Assembly: GCA_040006895.1 (NCBI GenBank)
Contig: JBDTWB010000087.1
Location: 1-15,397 of the forward strand
Direction: 5' to 3'
Source of the DNA: CAIWHR01 sp040006895
Lineage (GTDB): Bacteria > Pseudomonadota > Gammaproteobacteria > Burkholderiales > Casimicrobiaceae
Length of the DNA stretch: 15,397 bases
In this document: positions 7,131-14,167 of the stretch, one piece after another
How positions within the stretch are numbered: the stretch's first letter is position 1
Layout of the letters: each line of letters begins with the position of its first letter
Position numbers and translations under genes: made by a program
Notes under the pieces: generated by a model
The model's input: only the letters and a program-made list of their open reading frames with translations
Told to the model about the DNA's origin: nothing
Database searches by the model: none

Positions 7131-7463
7131 ATGCCTGTCTGGTTCGCACCCCTGCTCAAGGCCCTGCCACACCTGGCGACGATCGCCCAGGCGACCGGCC
7201 ACGTGTTCACCAAGCGCAAGGGAACGGGTGCGGAAGGCGAGGTCATGCAGCAGCAGATCGCGGAGCTTCAGGCAGCGGCGTCCCAGACCGACAGCGACGT
7301 ACGTGATCTGGCGACCCGGGTGCGCGACGCCCTGGCGACCATCGAACAGGGGGCGGCGCTGACCGAAGCGCGGATGCGCCGGCTCGAGCGGTTGTGCATC
7401 GCTGCATTGGCTGTGGCGGCATTGGCGCTGGTTGCTGCCGTCGGACTCCTGCTGGCGCGCTGA
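7131..7463 (+). CDS. Small coiled-coil protein with C-terminal membrane anchor
   Basis: This 110-residue protein is of unknown function. An N-terminal amphipathic part (MPVWFAPLLKALPHLATIAQ) leads to a basic turn FTKRKGTG (about 26-33). A long helix (about 36-86: EVMQQQIAELQAAASQTDSD, then RVRDALATIEQGAALTEARM) has heptad-like spacing and probably forms a coiled coil. Residues about 88-109 (LCIAALAVAALALVAAVGLL) form one transmembrane segment close to the C-terminus. The layout resembles tail-anchored proteobacterial membrane proteins. ATG 7131 has GAGAAG at about 7119-7124. The GNAT gene at 7474 begins 10 bases after the stop, so the two are probably co-translated. Confidence 0.7.
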   Translation: MPVWFAPLLKALPHLATIAQATGHVFTKRKGTGAEGEVMQQQIAELQAAASQTDSDVRDLATRVRDALATIEQGAALTEARMRRLERLCIAALAVAALALVAAVGLLLAR

Positions 7464-7473
7464 GCACGACGCG

Positions 7474-8268
7474 ATGAACGCGCGGGACCTCCACGCGCGC
7501 CTCTCCCGTGCCGAGCTCGACTATGCGTTGTTCAACGCGTTGCGGACCGCCCGGGACGCAGGTCGCGGCGGCATCGAGCGTGGCGCCGCGGGGATGTTCG
7601 AGTATCTCCTCGACCCGCAACGGCACACGAGCCTCTATTACAACCGCGCGGTCTGCCACGATCCGGGTCCGCTCTCGGCCGACACGCTGGCCGAGTTGCC
7701 CGACGCCATTGCCGCGGTGGAACTCGCGCCGGTCCAGGCGACCGAAGGCTTGGCCGAAGCGCTCTGGTCCCGGGGATTCCGGCCGGCGTATCAACTCTGC
7801 TACCTGGGACGCGCCCCAAACGCGGACGTCGCGGCGGGTGTTGCCGTCGAGCGCGTTGTTCCGGGGGATGTCGATGCATTCTTCGACCTCCTGCGGATCG
7901 AGGGCATCGACTTTCCACCGGAGAAACGCGCCCGCAAGCGGACGTATTACTGCACGGCGCAGTTTCAGGTCTTCGTGGCACGCACGGCCGAAGGGGTTCC
8001 TTGCGGCTGGGCGACGATGTTCGTCGGCGGCGGCACCGCGTTCTTCGGCAATTCCTTCACTGCTCCGGAGCACCGTCACGCGGGCGTGCATGCCGCGTTG
8101 CTCGCGGCACGACTCGAGGCGGCGGCGGCGGCACGCATCGATGTCGCGTACACCGATGTCGAGCATCGCTCGCAGAGTCATCACAACTGCGAGCGCAGCG
8201 GCTTTCGAGTCCTGACGATCAACACCGTCTGGGGACGCAATCCCGCGCGCGGGGCGGACCGGGGCTAG
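7474..8268 (+). CDS. GNAT family N-acetyltransferase with N-terminal extension
   Basis: This 264-residue protein has two halves. Residues about 1-115 (SRAELDYALFNALRTARDAG ... LWSRGFRPAYQLCYLGR) resemble a degenerate first GNAT-like half. Residues about 120-258 form a recognisable GNAT domain (VERVVPGDVDAFFDLLRIEG, FQVFVARTAEGVPCGWATMF). Motif A, FFGNSFTAPEHRHAGVHAAL (about 190-209), has H-R-H-A-G-V-H in place of the usual Q/R-x-x-G-x-G/A, so acetyl-CoA binding may be altered. The ending SHHNCERSGFRVLTINTVWG (about 235-254) is the normal motif B (N-x6-GF). ATG 7474 is 10 bases after the coiled-coil gene. Its stop overlaps by 4 bases the stop of the convergent gene on the other strand. Confidence 0.83.
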   Translation: MNARDLHARLSRAELDYALFNALRTARDAGRGGIERGAAGMFEYLLDPQRHTSLYYNRAVCHDPGPLSADTLAELPDAIAAVELAPVQATEGLAEALWSRGFRPAYQLCYLGRAPNADVAAGVAVERVVPGDVDAFFDLLRIEGIDFPPEKRARKRTYYCTAQFQVFVARTAEGVPCGWATMFVGGGTAFFGNSFTAPEHRHAGVHAALLAARLEAAAAARIDVAYTDVEHRSQSHHNCERSGFRVLTINTVWGRNPARGADRG

Positions 8269-10082
8269 CTGGTGGCGTCCGCGGCAGCGCTGCGCGCCTC
8301 GAGTTCCGCCAGCACCAGGTCGCGCAGGTCGTGGAGCACGGCGATGTCCGCTGCGCTCAACGTGCGCGGGCGCCGGTCGAGCAGGCACAGCGTGCCGACG
8401 CAACTGCCGTCGCCCATGATCAGCGGGGCGCCGGCGTAGAAACGGATCCGGGGAGGACCGACGACGCACGGATTGTCGGCGAAGCGCTCGTCGGCGAGGG
8501 CGTCGGGAATGATGAGATCGGAACGCTGCTCGACCGCGTGTGCGCAGAAGGCTGCCTCGCGCGACGTCTCCCGGGCGTCGAGACCGATGCACGACTTGAA
8601 CCACTGCCGGTCGCGGTCGACGAGGCTGACCAGGGCGATGGGGACGTGAAAGGTCGCGGCCGCGATCCGCGTGATGCGATCGAAGCACGTCTCCGGCTCG
8701 GTGTCGAGAATCCACAAGGCATTGAGCGCGGCGAGGCGCCGCGCTTCGTCGTGAGGCGTCTGCGCCCGGATCCAGCGGCACGCAACGCGCAGTACCCAGG
8801 CGCGGATCTTGGTTCGGGCATAGCTCAGGCCGAACGGTGCGAGCAGCCAGTCCGAGGCCGCCGCGCTTTCACGCTGGGCGAGCGCCTGATCGAAGGTGAC
8901 GATGGCGACCGGAACCTGAATCGCGGCGGCCGTGTTGGCACGCAGCCGATGCACCAGCGCGAGCGCATCGATGGCCGGAGGGTCGTGCTGCACGAGTACG
9001 AGCGCATACGCATCGGCGGAGACTTCGGCCGGGGTCGCCGAGGCCGGCAGGACGACCGGAGTCGGGAGGCCCTCGAGCAGGGCTGCCTCCTGCAGCAGGT
9101 CGCGAACCTTCGCGTCGGTGACGTGAATCAGGATCGGCCGGGCGAGCGTCGTCGCGTCGAGCGGGGTGGTGGCGGGGAACTGCTCGGGCAACGGCGGCGC
9201 ATCGCCGGAAACCACCGGCTCGATCCGCAGGGTGCTGCCTTCCGCGGCCGCGAGCACCCGCAGGCCAGGCGCCGTTGTCGCCGCGCGCATGCGCACGGCT
9301 TCGAGCAGGCGATCGACCGCATCGTCGTCACGCAGCGGATCGTGATGGGTGAGAACCACCGTACCGACGCCCGCATCGTGGCAGACGCGCACCACGTACT
9401 CGGCAGAGCTATGGCCCCAGCCGGCTTTCTCCGGAAATTCCGTAGCTACGTACTGCGCGTCGTGCACGACCACGTCGGCAGCGTCCAGGAAGGCGACGTG
9501 GGCGCAGTCGTTGCCCGTAATCTCGACGTCGCCCGACGCGGCGGCGGCAACGTTGGGCTCGTGGTCGCACGCGTAGATGAGGGTTGCGCCGTCCGCCCGC
9601 AGGCGATAGCCCAGGGTCAGGGCCGGATGGTTGAGGTAGTGGGTCGAGATCTCGATGTCGTCGATCGCAAAGACGCCCTCGACCAGGTCGTGGTAGCGGA
9701 TGCGGGCGCCCAGATCGTCCAGCGAGATCGGGAAGTAGGTGTGCTCCATCTGGCCGGCGAGCGTCTGGCGCAGCCCCTGCGACAATCCCTTCGGCCCGTA
9801 GATGTCCCATTCACTGCCGGCGACGAACAATGGCGCGAAGAACGGTAGGCCTTGTATATGGTCCCAGTGCGTATGGCTGATGAGGAGATGTCCTCGGGAG
9901 CCGCCACCCGGCTGCTCCAGGAGCGCCTGGCCGAGGGGATGCGCCCCGGTGCCGCAGTCGAGCACGACCAGCGTGCCGCTGTTCGATCGCACCTCCACGC
10001 AGGAGGTGTTGCCGCCGTATCGAAACGTCGTCGGCCCGGGTTTGGCGATCGAGCCTCGCGTTCCCCAGAATCGAATGTGCAT
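8265..10082 (-). CDS. Metallo-beta-lactamase fold hydrolase fused to a receiver-like domain and a GAF domain
   Basis: This 605-residue protein has three domains. Residues 1 to about 285 form a metallo-beta-lactamase domain of the PhnP/class II cyclic-nucleotide phosphodiesterase kind: start MHIRFWGTRGSIAKPG, metal motif H70-T-H72-W-D74-H75, then H152, D173 and H246/H247 as further ligands. All expected ligands are present, so it should be an active phosphodiesterase-type hydrolase. Residues about 315-430 look like a response-regulator receiver (PILIHVTDAKVRDLLQEAAL, YALVLVQHDPPAIDALALVH), but the phosphoacceptor Asp position appears to be Gln365. Residues about 446-598 are a GAF domain (PIALVSLVDRDRQWFKSCIG, FYAGAPLIMGDGSCVGTLCL). 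GAF domains usually bind a small ligand such as a cyclic nucleotide. No signal peptide or membrane segment is seen, so it is cytoplasmic. No strong ribosome binding site precedes the ATG at 10082. It converges with the GNAT gene, overlapping by 4 bases. Confidence 0.88.
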   Translation of the reverse strand: MHIRFWGTRGSIAKPGPTTFRYGGNTSCVEVRSNSGTLVVLDCGTGAHPLGQALLEQPGGGSRGHLLISHTHWDHIQGLPFFAPLFVAGSEWDIYGPKGLSQGLRQTLAGQMEHTYFPISLDDLGARIRYHDLVEGVFAIDDIEISTHYLNHPALTLGYRLRADGATLIYACDHEPNVAAAASGDVEITGNDCAHVAFLDAADVVVHDAQYVATEFPEKAGWGHSSAEYVVRVCHDAGVGTVVLTHHDPLRDDDAVDRLLEAVRMRAATTAPGLRVLAAAEGSTLRIEPVVSGDAPPLPEQFPATTPLDATTLARPILIHVTDAKVRDLLQEAALLEGLPTPVVLPASATPAEVSADAYALVLVQHDPPAIDALALVHRLRANTAAAIQVPVAIVTFDQALAQRESAAASDWLLAPFGLSYARTKIRAWVLRVACRWIRAQTPHDEARRLAALNALWILDTEPETCFDRITRIAAATFHVPIALVSLVDRDRQWFKSCIGLDARETSREAAFCAHAVEQRSDLIIPDALADERFADNPCVVGPPRIRFYAGAPLIMGDGSCVGTLCLLDRRPRTLSAADIAVLHDLRDLVLAELEARSAAADATS

Positions 10083-10132
10083 ACCGCGCGAGTCCAGTCA
10101 GAGCAGTCCGAATACTCTACCGCAAGGTTACG

Positions 10133-10205
10133 GGGTCAGTGCAAGTTATCCGCCGCCGGGACTTCGGCAACGGCTTCGCCGCCCGCGGATAACCTACACT
10201 GACCC
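10133..10205. repeat. Large imperfect inverted repeat (REP/MITE-like hairpin)
   Basis: The left arm at 10133-10153 starts GGGTCAGTG and ends GTTATCCGC. The right arm at 10185-10205 starts GCGGATAAC and ends CACTGACCC. The 21-bp arms pair with only two mismatches. The 31-base centre is itself GC-rich and partly self-complementary (CGGG 10157-10160 with CCCG 10182-10185). It lies in the 140-base spacer between two divergent genes and ends 17 bases before the 10223 start. Arm length and the terminal GGGTCAG resemble REP-type or MITE-type elements of proteobacteria. A regulatory hairpin in the 5' leader of the 10223 gene is the alternative. No T-run marks it as a terminator. Confidence 0.75.
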
Positions 10206-10222
10206 GGTTCATAAGGACCATC

Positions 10223-10537
10223 ATGCCCACGCAGCCGTTTACCCTTGCGATGTATCGCGTCCGGCCCGGGCAGGAGGACGCGTTCATCGCGGCCTGGGAC
10301 CGGCTCGCCGCCACGTTCTCGAGCCTGCCGGAGCCGCCGCTGTGGGGCGCGCTGATCCGGCACTGGAGCGACCGGACGCTGTTCTATTCCTTCGGGCCCT
10401 GGGAAGCGCCGGAGCACATCAAGGCGATGCGCGAGAATGCGCAGGCCGCGGCCGCCTTTGCGGCCCTGCAGCCGCTGTGCGAGACGCTCACGCCGGGCGA
10501 TTTCGACGTGGTCCGGCACGTCGACGTGCGTCGCTGA
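10223..10537 (+). CDS. Antibiotic-biosynthesis-monooxygenase-like small protein
   Basis: This 104-residue protein has a ferredoxin-like alpha/beta fold of the ABM / dimeric alpha-beta barrel superfamily. The opening FTLAMYRVRPGQEDAFIAAW (about 6-25) is the typical first strand and helix. ALIRHWSDRTLFYSFGPWEA (about 43-62) gives the middle strands, and HIKAMRENAQAAAAFAALQP (about 65-84) is the second helix. ABM proteins include heme-degrading and quinone-forming monooxygenases, but many small members have no known reaction. AAGGA at 10213-10217 lies 5 bases before ATG 10223. The leader contains the large inverted repeat, so expression may depend on RNA structure. Confidence 0.8.
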   Translation: MPTQPFTLAMYRVRPGQEDAFIAAWDRLAATFSSLPEPPLWGALIRHWSDRTLFYSFGPWEAPEHIKAMRENAQAAAAFAALQPLCETLTPGDFDVVRHVDVRR

Positions 10538-10704
10538 GCGCGCGGCCAAGCGTCTCCGAACGCGGCGGAGTCAATGGTGCGCGCTCGGGCCGCCCGCGCG
10601 CCGGGTAGCCCGTTGCCGATGACGAAATCCGACCATACGGCTCGTCCGGGCGATCGCGATGGACGTGGCCGTTGCGTTCCGGTGCCGTGAGCGCTCGACC
10701 GGGG

Positions 10705-10710
10705 GATAAT
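10705..10710 (+). promoter_or_regulatory. Possible -10 element (GATAAT) for the channel gene
   Basis: GATAAT matches five of six consensus positions and lies 73 bases before ATG 10784 in otherwise GC-rich DNA. The expected -35 position holds no good match, so this is only a candidate. Confidence 0.3.
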
Positions 10711-10783
10711 GCGCGCCGATGACGATGCGCGGTAGGTTGCGCCACGTTCCGATGTGTCGAACCTGCTCGCGGAGGATCACCTG

Positions 10784-11227
10784 ATGCCGATCGTCGTCCT
10801 GAGTTGCGTGTTGCTGGTCGCACTCACCACGCTCATCCACTACGAGGTGCTGCACTACGTGCATGCCACCTTGCCGCGGGTCGCGATCCGCAACCAGACC
10901 AAGCTGCTGCTGGTCATGTTCGCGGCGTTCGCCGCGCACGCGGTCGAGATCGCGCTCTACGGGTTCACGCTGTTCGGGCTGGTGCGCTACGGCGGGGTGG
11001 GCGACCTCAGCAGCCACGGCGGACTGGCGTTGGTAAACAGCCTGTATTTCTCTGCCGAGACCTACACCTCGCTCGGCTTCGGCGATCTCGTGCCGGTCGG
11101 CCCGGTACGCTTGCTCGCGGGAACCGAGGCGCTGAACGGACTGGTGCTGATCGGCTGGACGGCCTCGTATGCCTACATTGCGATGGAGCGGTTCTGGACC
11201 AGCGGCGGCCCGCCGCCCACGGCCTGA
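10784..11227 (+). CDS. Ion channel protein, two-pore-helix potassium-channel-like
   Basis: This 147-residue inner-membrane protein is a minimal channel of the bacterial ion-channel (Ion_trans_2-like) kind. Hydrophobic segments are at about 1-26 (MPIVVLSCVLLVALTTLIHY), 40-66 (LLLVMFAAFAAHAVEIALYG) and 108-134 (VRLLAGTEALNGLVLIGWTA). A re-entrant pore helix precedes the filter T95-S-L-G-F-G-D101. TxGYGD is canonical for K+ selectivity; here L and F replace the usual V/I and Y, as in several bacterial relatives. There is no cytoplasmic RCK or cyclic-nucleotide domain, so gating is unknown. ATG 10784 has a strong GGAGG at 10771-10775 with an 8-base spacer, which decides against the in-frame GTG at 10754. 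Confidence 0.87.
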   Translation: MPIVVLSCVLLVALTTLIHYEVLHYVHATLPRVAIRNQTKLLLVMFAAFAAHAVEIALYGFTLFGLVRYGGVGDLSSHGGLALVNSLYFSAETYTSLGFGDLVPVGPVRLLAGTEALNGLVLIGWTASYAYIAMERFWTSGGPPPTA

Positions 11228-11343
11228 GACCCGGCCGGCGCCCGCCGCCGCGCGACGTGCGCGTACGACGGGCGACGTCCGCCCCATGCCGGGACCGGCT
11301 GCCGCGGCCGGTGAGGCTCGATCATCGTCGAACGGAGTGAGCC

Positions 11344-11889
11344 ATGCACCCTGACCTGGGTCGTCGAGTCGGTATTCTCAGTCGCGTCAGCAGTCGCGTC
11401 ACCATCCGCGCCCTCCTGGTCGCGGCGTGCGCGTGGACCGTGCTCGCCTCGGCGGCGGTTGCGCCGTGCGAGTCGCCGGCGCACCGCCAATTCGATTTCT
11501 GGGTAGGGCGCTGGCACGTGCGCACCCCCGATGGGAAGCTCGTGGGGACCAACGTCATCGAGCGGGAATACGAGGGCTGCGTGATCCACGAGCGCTACGC
11601 CACCGGCGGCGCGTATCGCGGCGAAAGCCTCAACGTCTACGATGCGCCACGCGGGGTGTGGCACCAGAGCTGGGTCGACAGTACCGGCCTGTTGCTGCTT
11701 CTCGAAGGTGGCCTGCGGGATGGCAGGATGATCCTGGAGGGCCGAACGACCCGCCGTGACGGCCGCGTGACGCGCCACCGGGTCACGTGGACTCCCAACG
11801 CCGATGGCAGCGTGCGCCAGCATTGGGAATCGGCGGACGATTCGGGCGCCTGGACGACGGCATTCGACGGAACCTATACGCGTCTGTAG
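11344..11889 (+). CDS. Secreted DUF1579-like protein
   Basis: This 181-residue protein has a basic N-terminus and a hydrophobic core (IRALLVAACAWTVLASAAVA, about 21-40), consistent with Sec export and cleavage near residue 40. The mature part begins PCESPAHRQFDFWVGRWHVR, carrying the (F/D)-F-W-x-G-x-W signature of DUF1579-like, lipocalin-like beta-barrel proteins. Further strands include EREYEGCVIHERYATGGAYR and SLNVYDAPRGVWHQSWVDST. Cys42 is preceded by Pro, so a lipobox is not convincing. GGAG at 11334-11337 sits 6 bases before ATG 11344. The N-terminal 20 residues are longer than usual, so the GTG codon at residue 19 could be the true start. The function of the family is not known; a periplasmic location is inferred. 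Confidence 0.78.
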   Translation: MHPDLGRRVGILSRVSSRVTIRALLVAACAWTVLASAAVAPCESPAHRQFDFWVGRWHVRTPDGKLVGTNVIEREYEGCVIHERYATGGAYRGESLNVYDAPRGVWHQSWVDSTGLLLLLEGGLRDGRMILEGRTTRRDGRVTRHRVTWTPNADGSVRQHWESADDSGAWTTAFDGTYTRL

Positions 11890-12139
11890 CTCGAGCGGCG
11901 CGGCATCCGAACAGACCCCCGAGCCGGGCGCTGGCCGCGAAGCAGTTGCCGCCGGATTGCCGGATGCCTCGGCGCTACGCCCGGTCCCCCGCCCGGCCCA
12001 TGGCCTGCTGGCGGGGTGTTCGATCCCGGGGACACCGGAGGTCCCGCCGGCGTCGGAGGTGGCTAACGTCCGGCGTCCCGTCGCCCCGGCCGCCGTACCC
12101 GGTTGCGTGGATGGGGCCCACCGGCTACATTGCCCGCCC

Positions 12140-13858
12140 ATGAGCGCCCGGCCCGAGCCACGCCAACTACCGCTTGGCGACATGAAGGCGGTCCTCGGGG
12201 TTGCCACCGCCCTCGCCGCCCCGTTCGACCTGATGACCATGCTGGCGGCGGTCGTGCAGGCCGCGACGCAGGTGCTCGACGCCGATCGTGGCTCCGTATG
12301 GTTATACGACGTCGCGGCCGACGAACTGGTGCTGGAGGTTGCAACCACCATGCGCCAGATCCGCATTCCGGCCGGCAGCGGCATCGTCGGCGCCTGCGCC
12401 CGGAACCGGGCGATCATCAACGTTCCGGATTGCTACGGCGACCCGCGATTCGACCGCACCGTGGACCGGCAATCGGGTTATCGGACGCGCTGCATGCTCA
12501 CCCTGCCGCTGATCGACCACAAGGACGTGCTGGTGGGCGTGATGCAGGTCCTGAACAAGCGCGAGGGCGTGTTCGATGCCGATGACGAACTGCTCGCCGC
12601 CGCGCTGGCGGCGCAATGCGCGATCGCGCTGCAGCGAGTGCGCATGACGCAGGCCGTCATCGAGGGCGAGAAGATGCGCCAGGAGCTGGAAACGGCGAGG
12701 GTGGTGCAGATGAGCACGCTTCCCGCGACGATGCCGCGGATCGACGGCTATGATGCCTTCGGCGCCTTCGAGCCGGCGGAGCTGACGGGAGGCGACACCT
12801 TCGACCTCGCGCCGAAGGGCGACGACGTGCTGGTCGTGCTCGCCGATGCGACGGGGCACGGCATTGCGCCGGCGCTGTCGGTCACCCAGATGCAGGCGAT
12901 GCTGCGCATGGCTTTCCGCCTCGGCGCCAACCTCGAAGCCGCGGTGATGCAGGTGAACAACCAGCTCGCGGAATGGCTTCCGCCCGACCGCTTCATCACG
13001 GCGTTCGTCGGCCTGCTGAATCCGTCGACTCACCGGCTCGAGTTCCATAGCGCCGGCCAGGCTCCTATCCTTCATTTCCAGGCCAGGACGGCCACCTGCG
13101 TCCGGCACGGGCCGACCAGCTTTCCGCTCGGGGCCATGCACCTGCCCGGCCTGCGGCCGTCGGTGGTGATGGCGATGCAGCCGGGCGACATGCTGCTCCT
13201 GCTATCCGACGGGGTTTACGAGTACCGTGGTGCCGACGACGAGGAATTCGGCGTCGAGCGGGTGGAGGCGATCGTCGCGGCGCAATGGAGCGCATCGGCA
13301 CGCGATCTCGTGTCGCACCTCCTCGAGGGTGTGCGACGGTTCGCGGCAGGGGCGCCGCAGGAGGACGATATTACCGTCGTGATCGTCAAGCGGCTGGTGG
13401 CGCCGGCGCACCGCGTTTTCCCGCGCCGGATCGACGCCATCGACGCGATCTTCGCCTTTACCGCCGAGGTGATGGCGCGCGACGACATCGACGACTCGCT
13501 GCGGGCGAGCGTCGACTTCGCGCTGGAGGAGCTCTTCACCAACATGGTCAAGTACAGCGCGTCCTCCGCCCAGATCCGCGTCGACATCGAAAAGATCGCC
13601 GGAGGGCTGGAGGTCAAGCTGACCGACTATGATGTCGAGCCTTTCGACGTGACGGCCTGGCCGGATGTCGATGTTTCGGCGCCGATCGAGCAGCGCCGGA
13701 TCGGCGGGCTGGGGCTGCACCTCATCCGGCGGCTGCTCGACTCGATCGACTACGCCTATGACGAGGACCGGCGGGAGAGCCGAATCACCTTTCGCAAGAC
13801 ATGCGCCGGGGAAGCCGGCCGCAGGGCGGGGACAGGGGAAAGTCATGCTGGACATTGA
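12140..13858 (+). CDS. GAF - PP2C (SpoIIE/RsbU) phosphatase - HATPase (RsbW-like) kinase fusion
   Basis: This 572-residue cytoplasmic regulator combines sensing, phosphatase and kinase modules. GAF covers about 25-168 (LDADRGSVWLYDVAADELVL, GSGIVGACARNRAIINVPDC). A short coiled linker (MTQAVIEGEKMRQELETARV) follows. The PP2C domain, about 200-418, keeps its metal motifs: G-G-D219-T-F-D222, D236-A-T-G-H-G, S-D357-G-V, and E-D-D410-I-T-V. The HATPase domain, about 430-553, has the N box EELFTNMVKYS (N468) and the lid GGLGLHLIRRL. Its D-x-G motif reads D496-Y-D498, so the usual Gly is replaced by Asp. In relatives, the phosphatase restores and the kinase removes the active form of a STAS protein, which here is encoded immediately downstream with a 14-base overlap. 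ATG 12140 is chosen because GAF-like sequence begins just after it; the frame is open far upstream. Confidence 0.92.
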   Translation: MSARPEPRQLPLGDMKAVLGVATALAAPFDLMTMLAAVVQAATQVLDADRGSVWLYDVAADELVLEVATTMRQIRIPAGSGIVGACARNRAIINVPDCYGDPRFDRTVDRQSGYRTRCMLTLPLIDHKDVLVGVMQVLNKREGVFDADDELLAAALAAQCAIALQRVRMTQAVIEGEKMRQELETARVVQMSTLPATMPRIDGYDAFGAFEPAELTGGDTFDLAPKGDDVLVVLADATGHGIAPALSVTQMQAMLRMAFRLGANLEAAVMQVNNQLAEWLPPDRFITAFVGLLNPSTHRLEFHSAGQAPILHFQARTATCVRHGPTSFPLGAMHLPGLRPSVVMAMQPGDMLLLLSDGVYEYRGADDEEFGVERVEAIVAAQWSASARDLVSHLLEGVRRFAAGAPQEDDITVVIVKRLVAPAHRVFPRRIDAIDAIFAFTAEVMARDDIDDSLRASVDFALEELFTNMVKYSASSAQIRVDIEKIAGGLEVKLTDYDVEPFDVTAWPDVDVSAPIEQRRIGGLGLHLIRRLLDSIDYAYDEDRRESRITFRKTCAGEAGRRAGTGESHAGH

Positions 13859-14138
13859 AACGCGCGACGCCGGGGTCGTGGTCATCAAGGGGCGCCTGGA
13901 TGCCGCCCAGGCACCCGCGGCCGAGGCGGCGTTGAGCAAGCTTCAGGGGATCGTCAGCCTCGATTGCGGCGGCCTCGACTATGTCTCGAGCGCCGGGCTC
14001 GGGGTCCTTTTGAAGACCCAGAAACGCCTGATGGCGGCCGGCGGCAAGCTGCGCCTGACCCGCGTCAATCCCCATCTGCTCGATATCCTCCGTTACTCGG
14101 GCTTCGACCAGATCTTCGAGATCGAGCCGGCGACGTAA
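13845..14138 (+). CDS. STAS-domain anti-anti-sigma factor (RsbV/SpoIIAA-like)
   Basis: This 97-residue protein is a stand-alone STAS domain. It begins with DAGVVVIKGRLDAAQAPAAE (about 8-27) and has the phosphorylation loop LDYVSSAGLGVLLKTQKRLM (about 44-63). By alignment with Bacillus subtilis SpoIIAA Ser58, Ser49 is the expected phosphoacceptor. GGKLRLTRVNPHLLDILRYS (about 66-85) completes the domain. Unphosphorylated STAS proteins bind an anti-sigma or kinase partner; phosphorylation blocks this. AGGGGAAAG (about 13834-13842) precedes ATG 13845, which lies inside the end of the fusion gene, so the two are translationally coupled and very likely form a substrate/enzyme pair. Confidence 0.93.
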   Translation: MLDIETRDAGVVVIKGRLDAAQAPAAEAALSKLQGIVSLDCGGLDYVSSAGLGVLLKTQKRLMAAGGKLRLTRVNPHLLDILRYSGFDQIFEIEPAT

Positions 14139-14167
14139 TCCAACTTTTGCCTTCGTCACGTGTAATT

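Noticed and set aside
6258..7463. 401-codon + strand frame that could join the GNAT region to the coiled-coil protein
   Set aside because: The first part is an out-of-frame reading of the GNAT gene at 6113 and the middle lacks domain signal; only the part from ATG 7131 looks like protein.
112..8268. Integron cassette array
   Set aside because: The gene content fits, but by eye the gaps do not carry matching RYYYAAC/GTTRRRY pairs; GTTAGGT at 3722-3728 and a GTTGAGC near 5141 stand alone. Gap sequences are not similar to one another and no integrase is present. A model-based attC search could overturn this.
7243..8781. 512-codon open frame on the - strand across the GNAT gene at 7474 and the end of the MBL gene
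   Set aside because: The translation is Arg/Pro-rich and unlike any family, and it lies in the wrong frame of the real - strand gene.
8001..9848. 615-codon open frame on the + strand opposite the MBL-GAF gene
   Set aside because: It is an antisense shadow: the - strand frame has clear MBL, receiver-like and GAF motifs, while this frame is Arg/Gly/Val-rich without domains. Long stop-free antisense frames are expected in GC-rich DNA.
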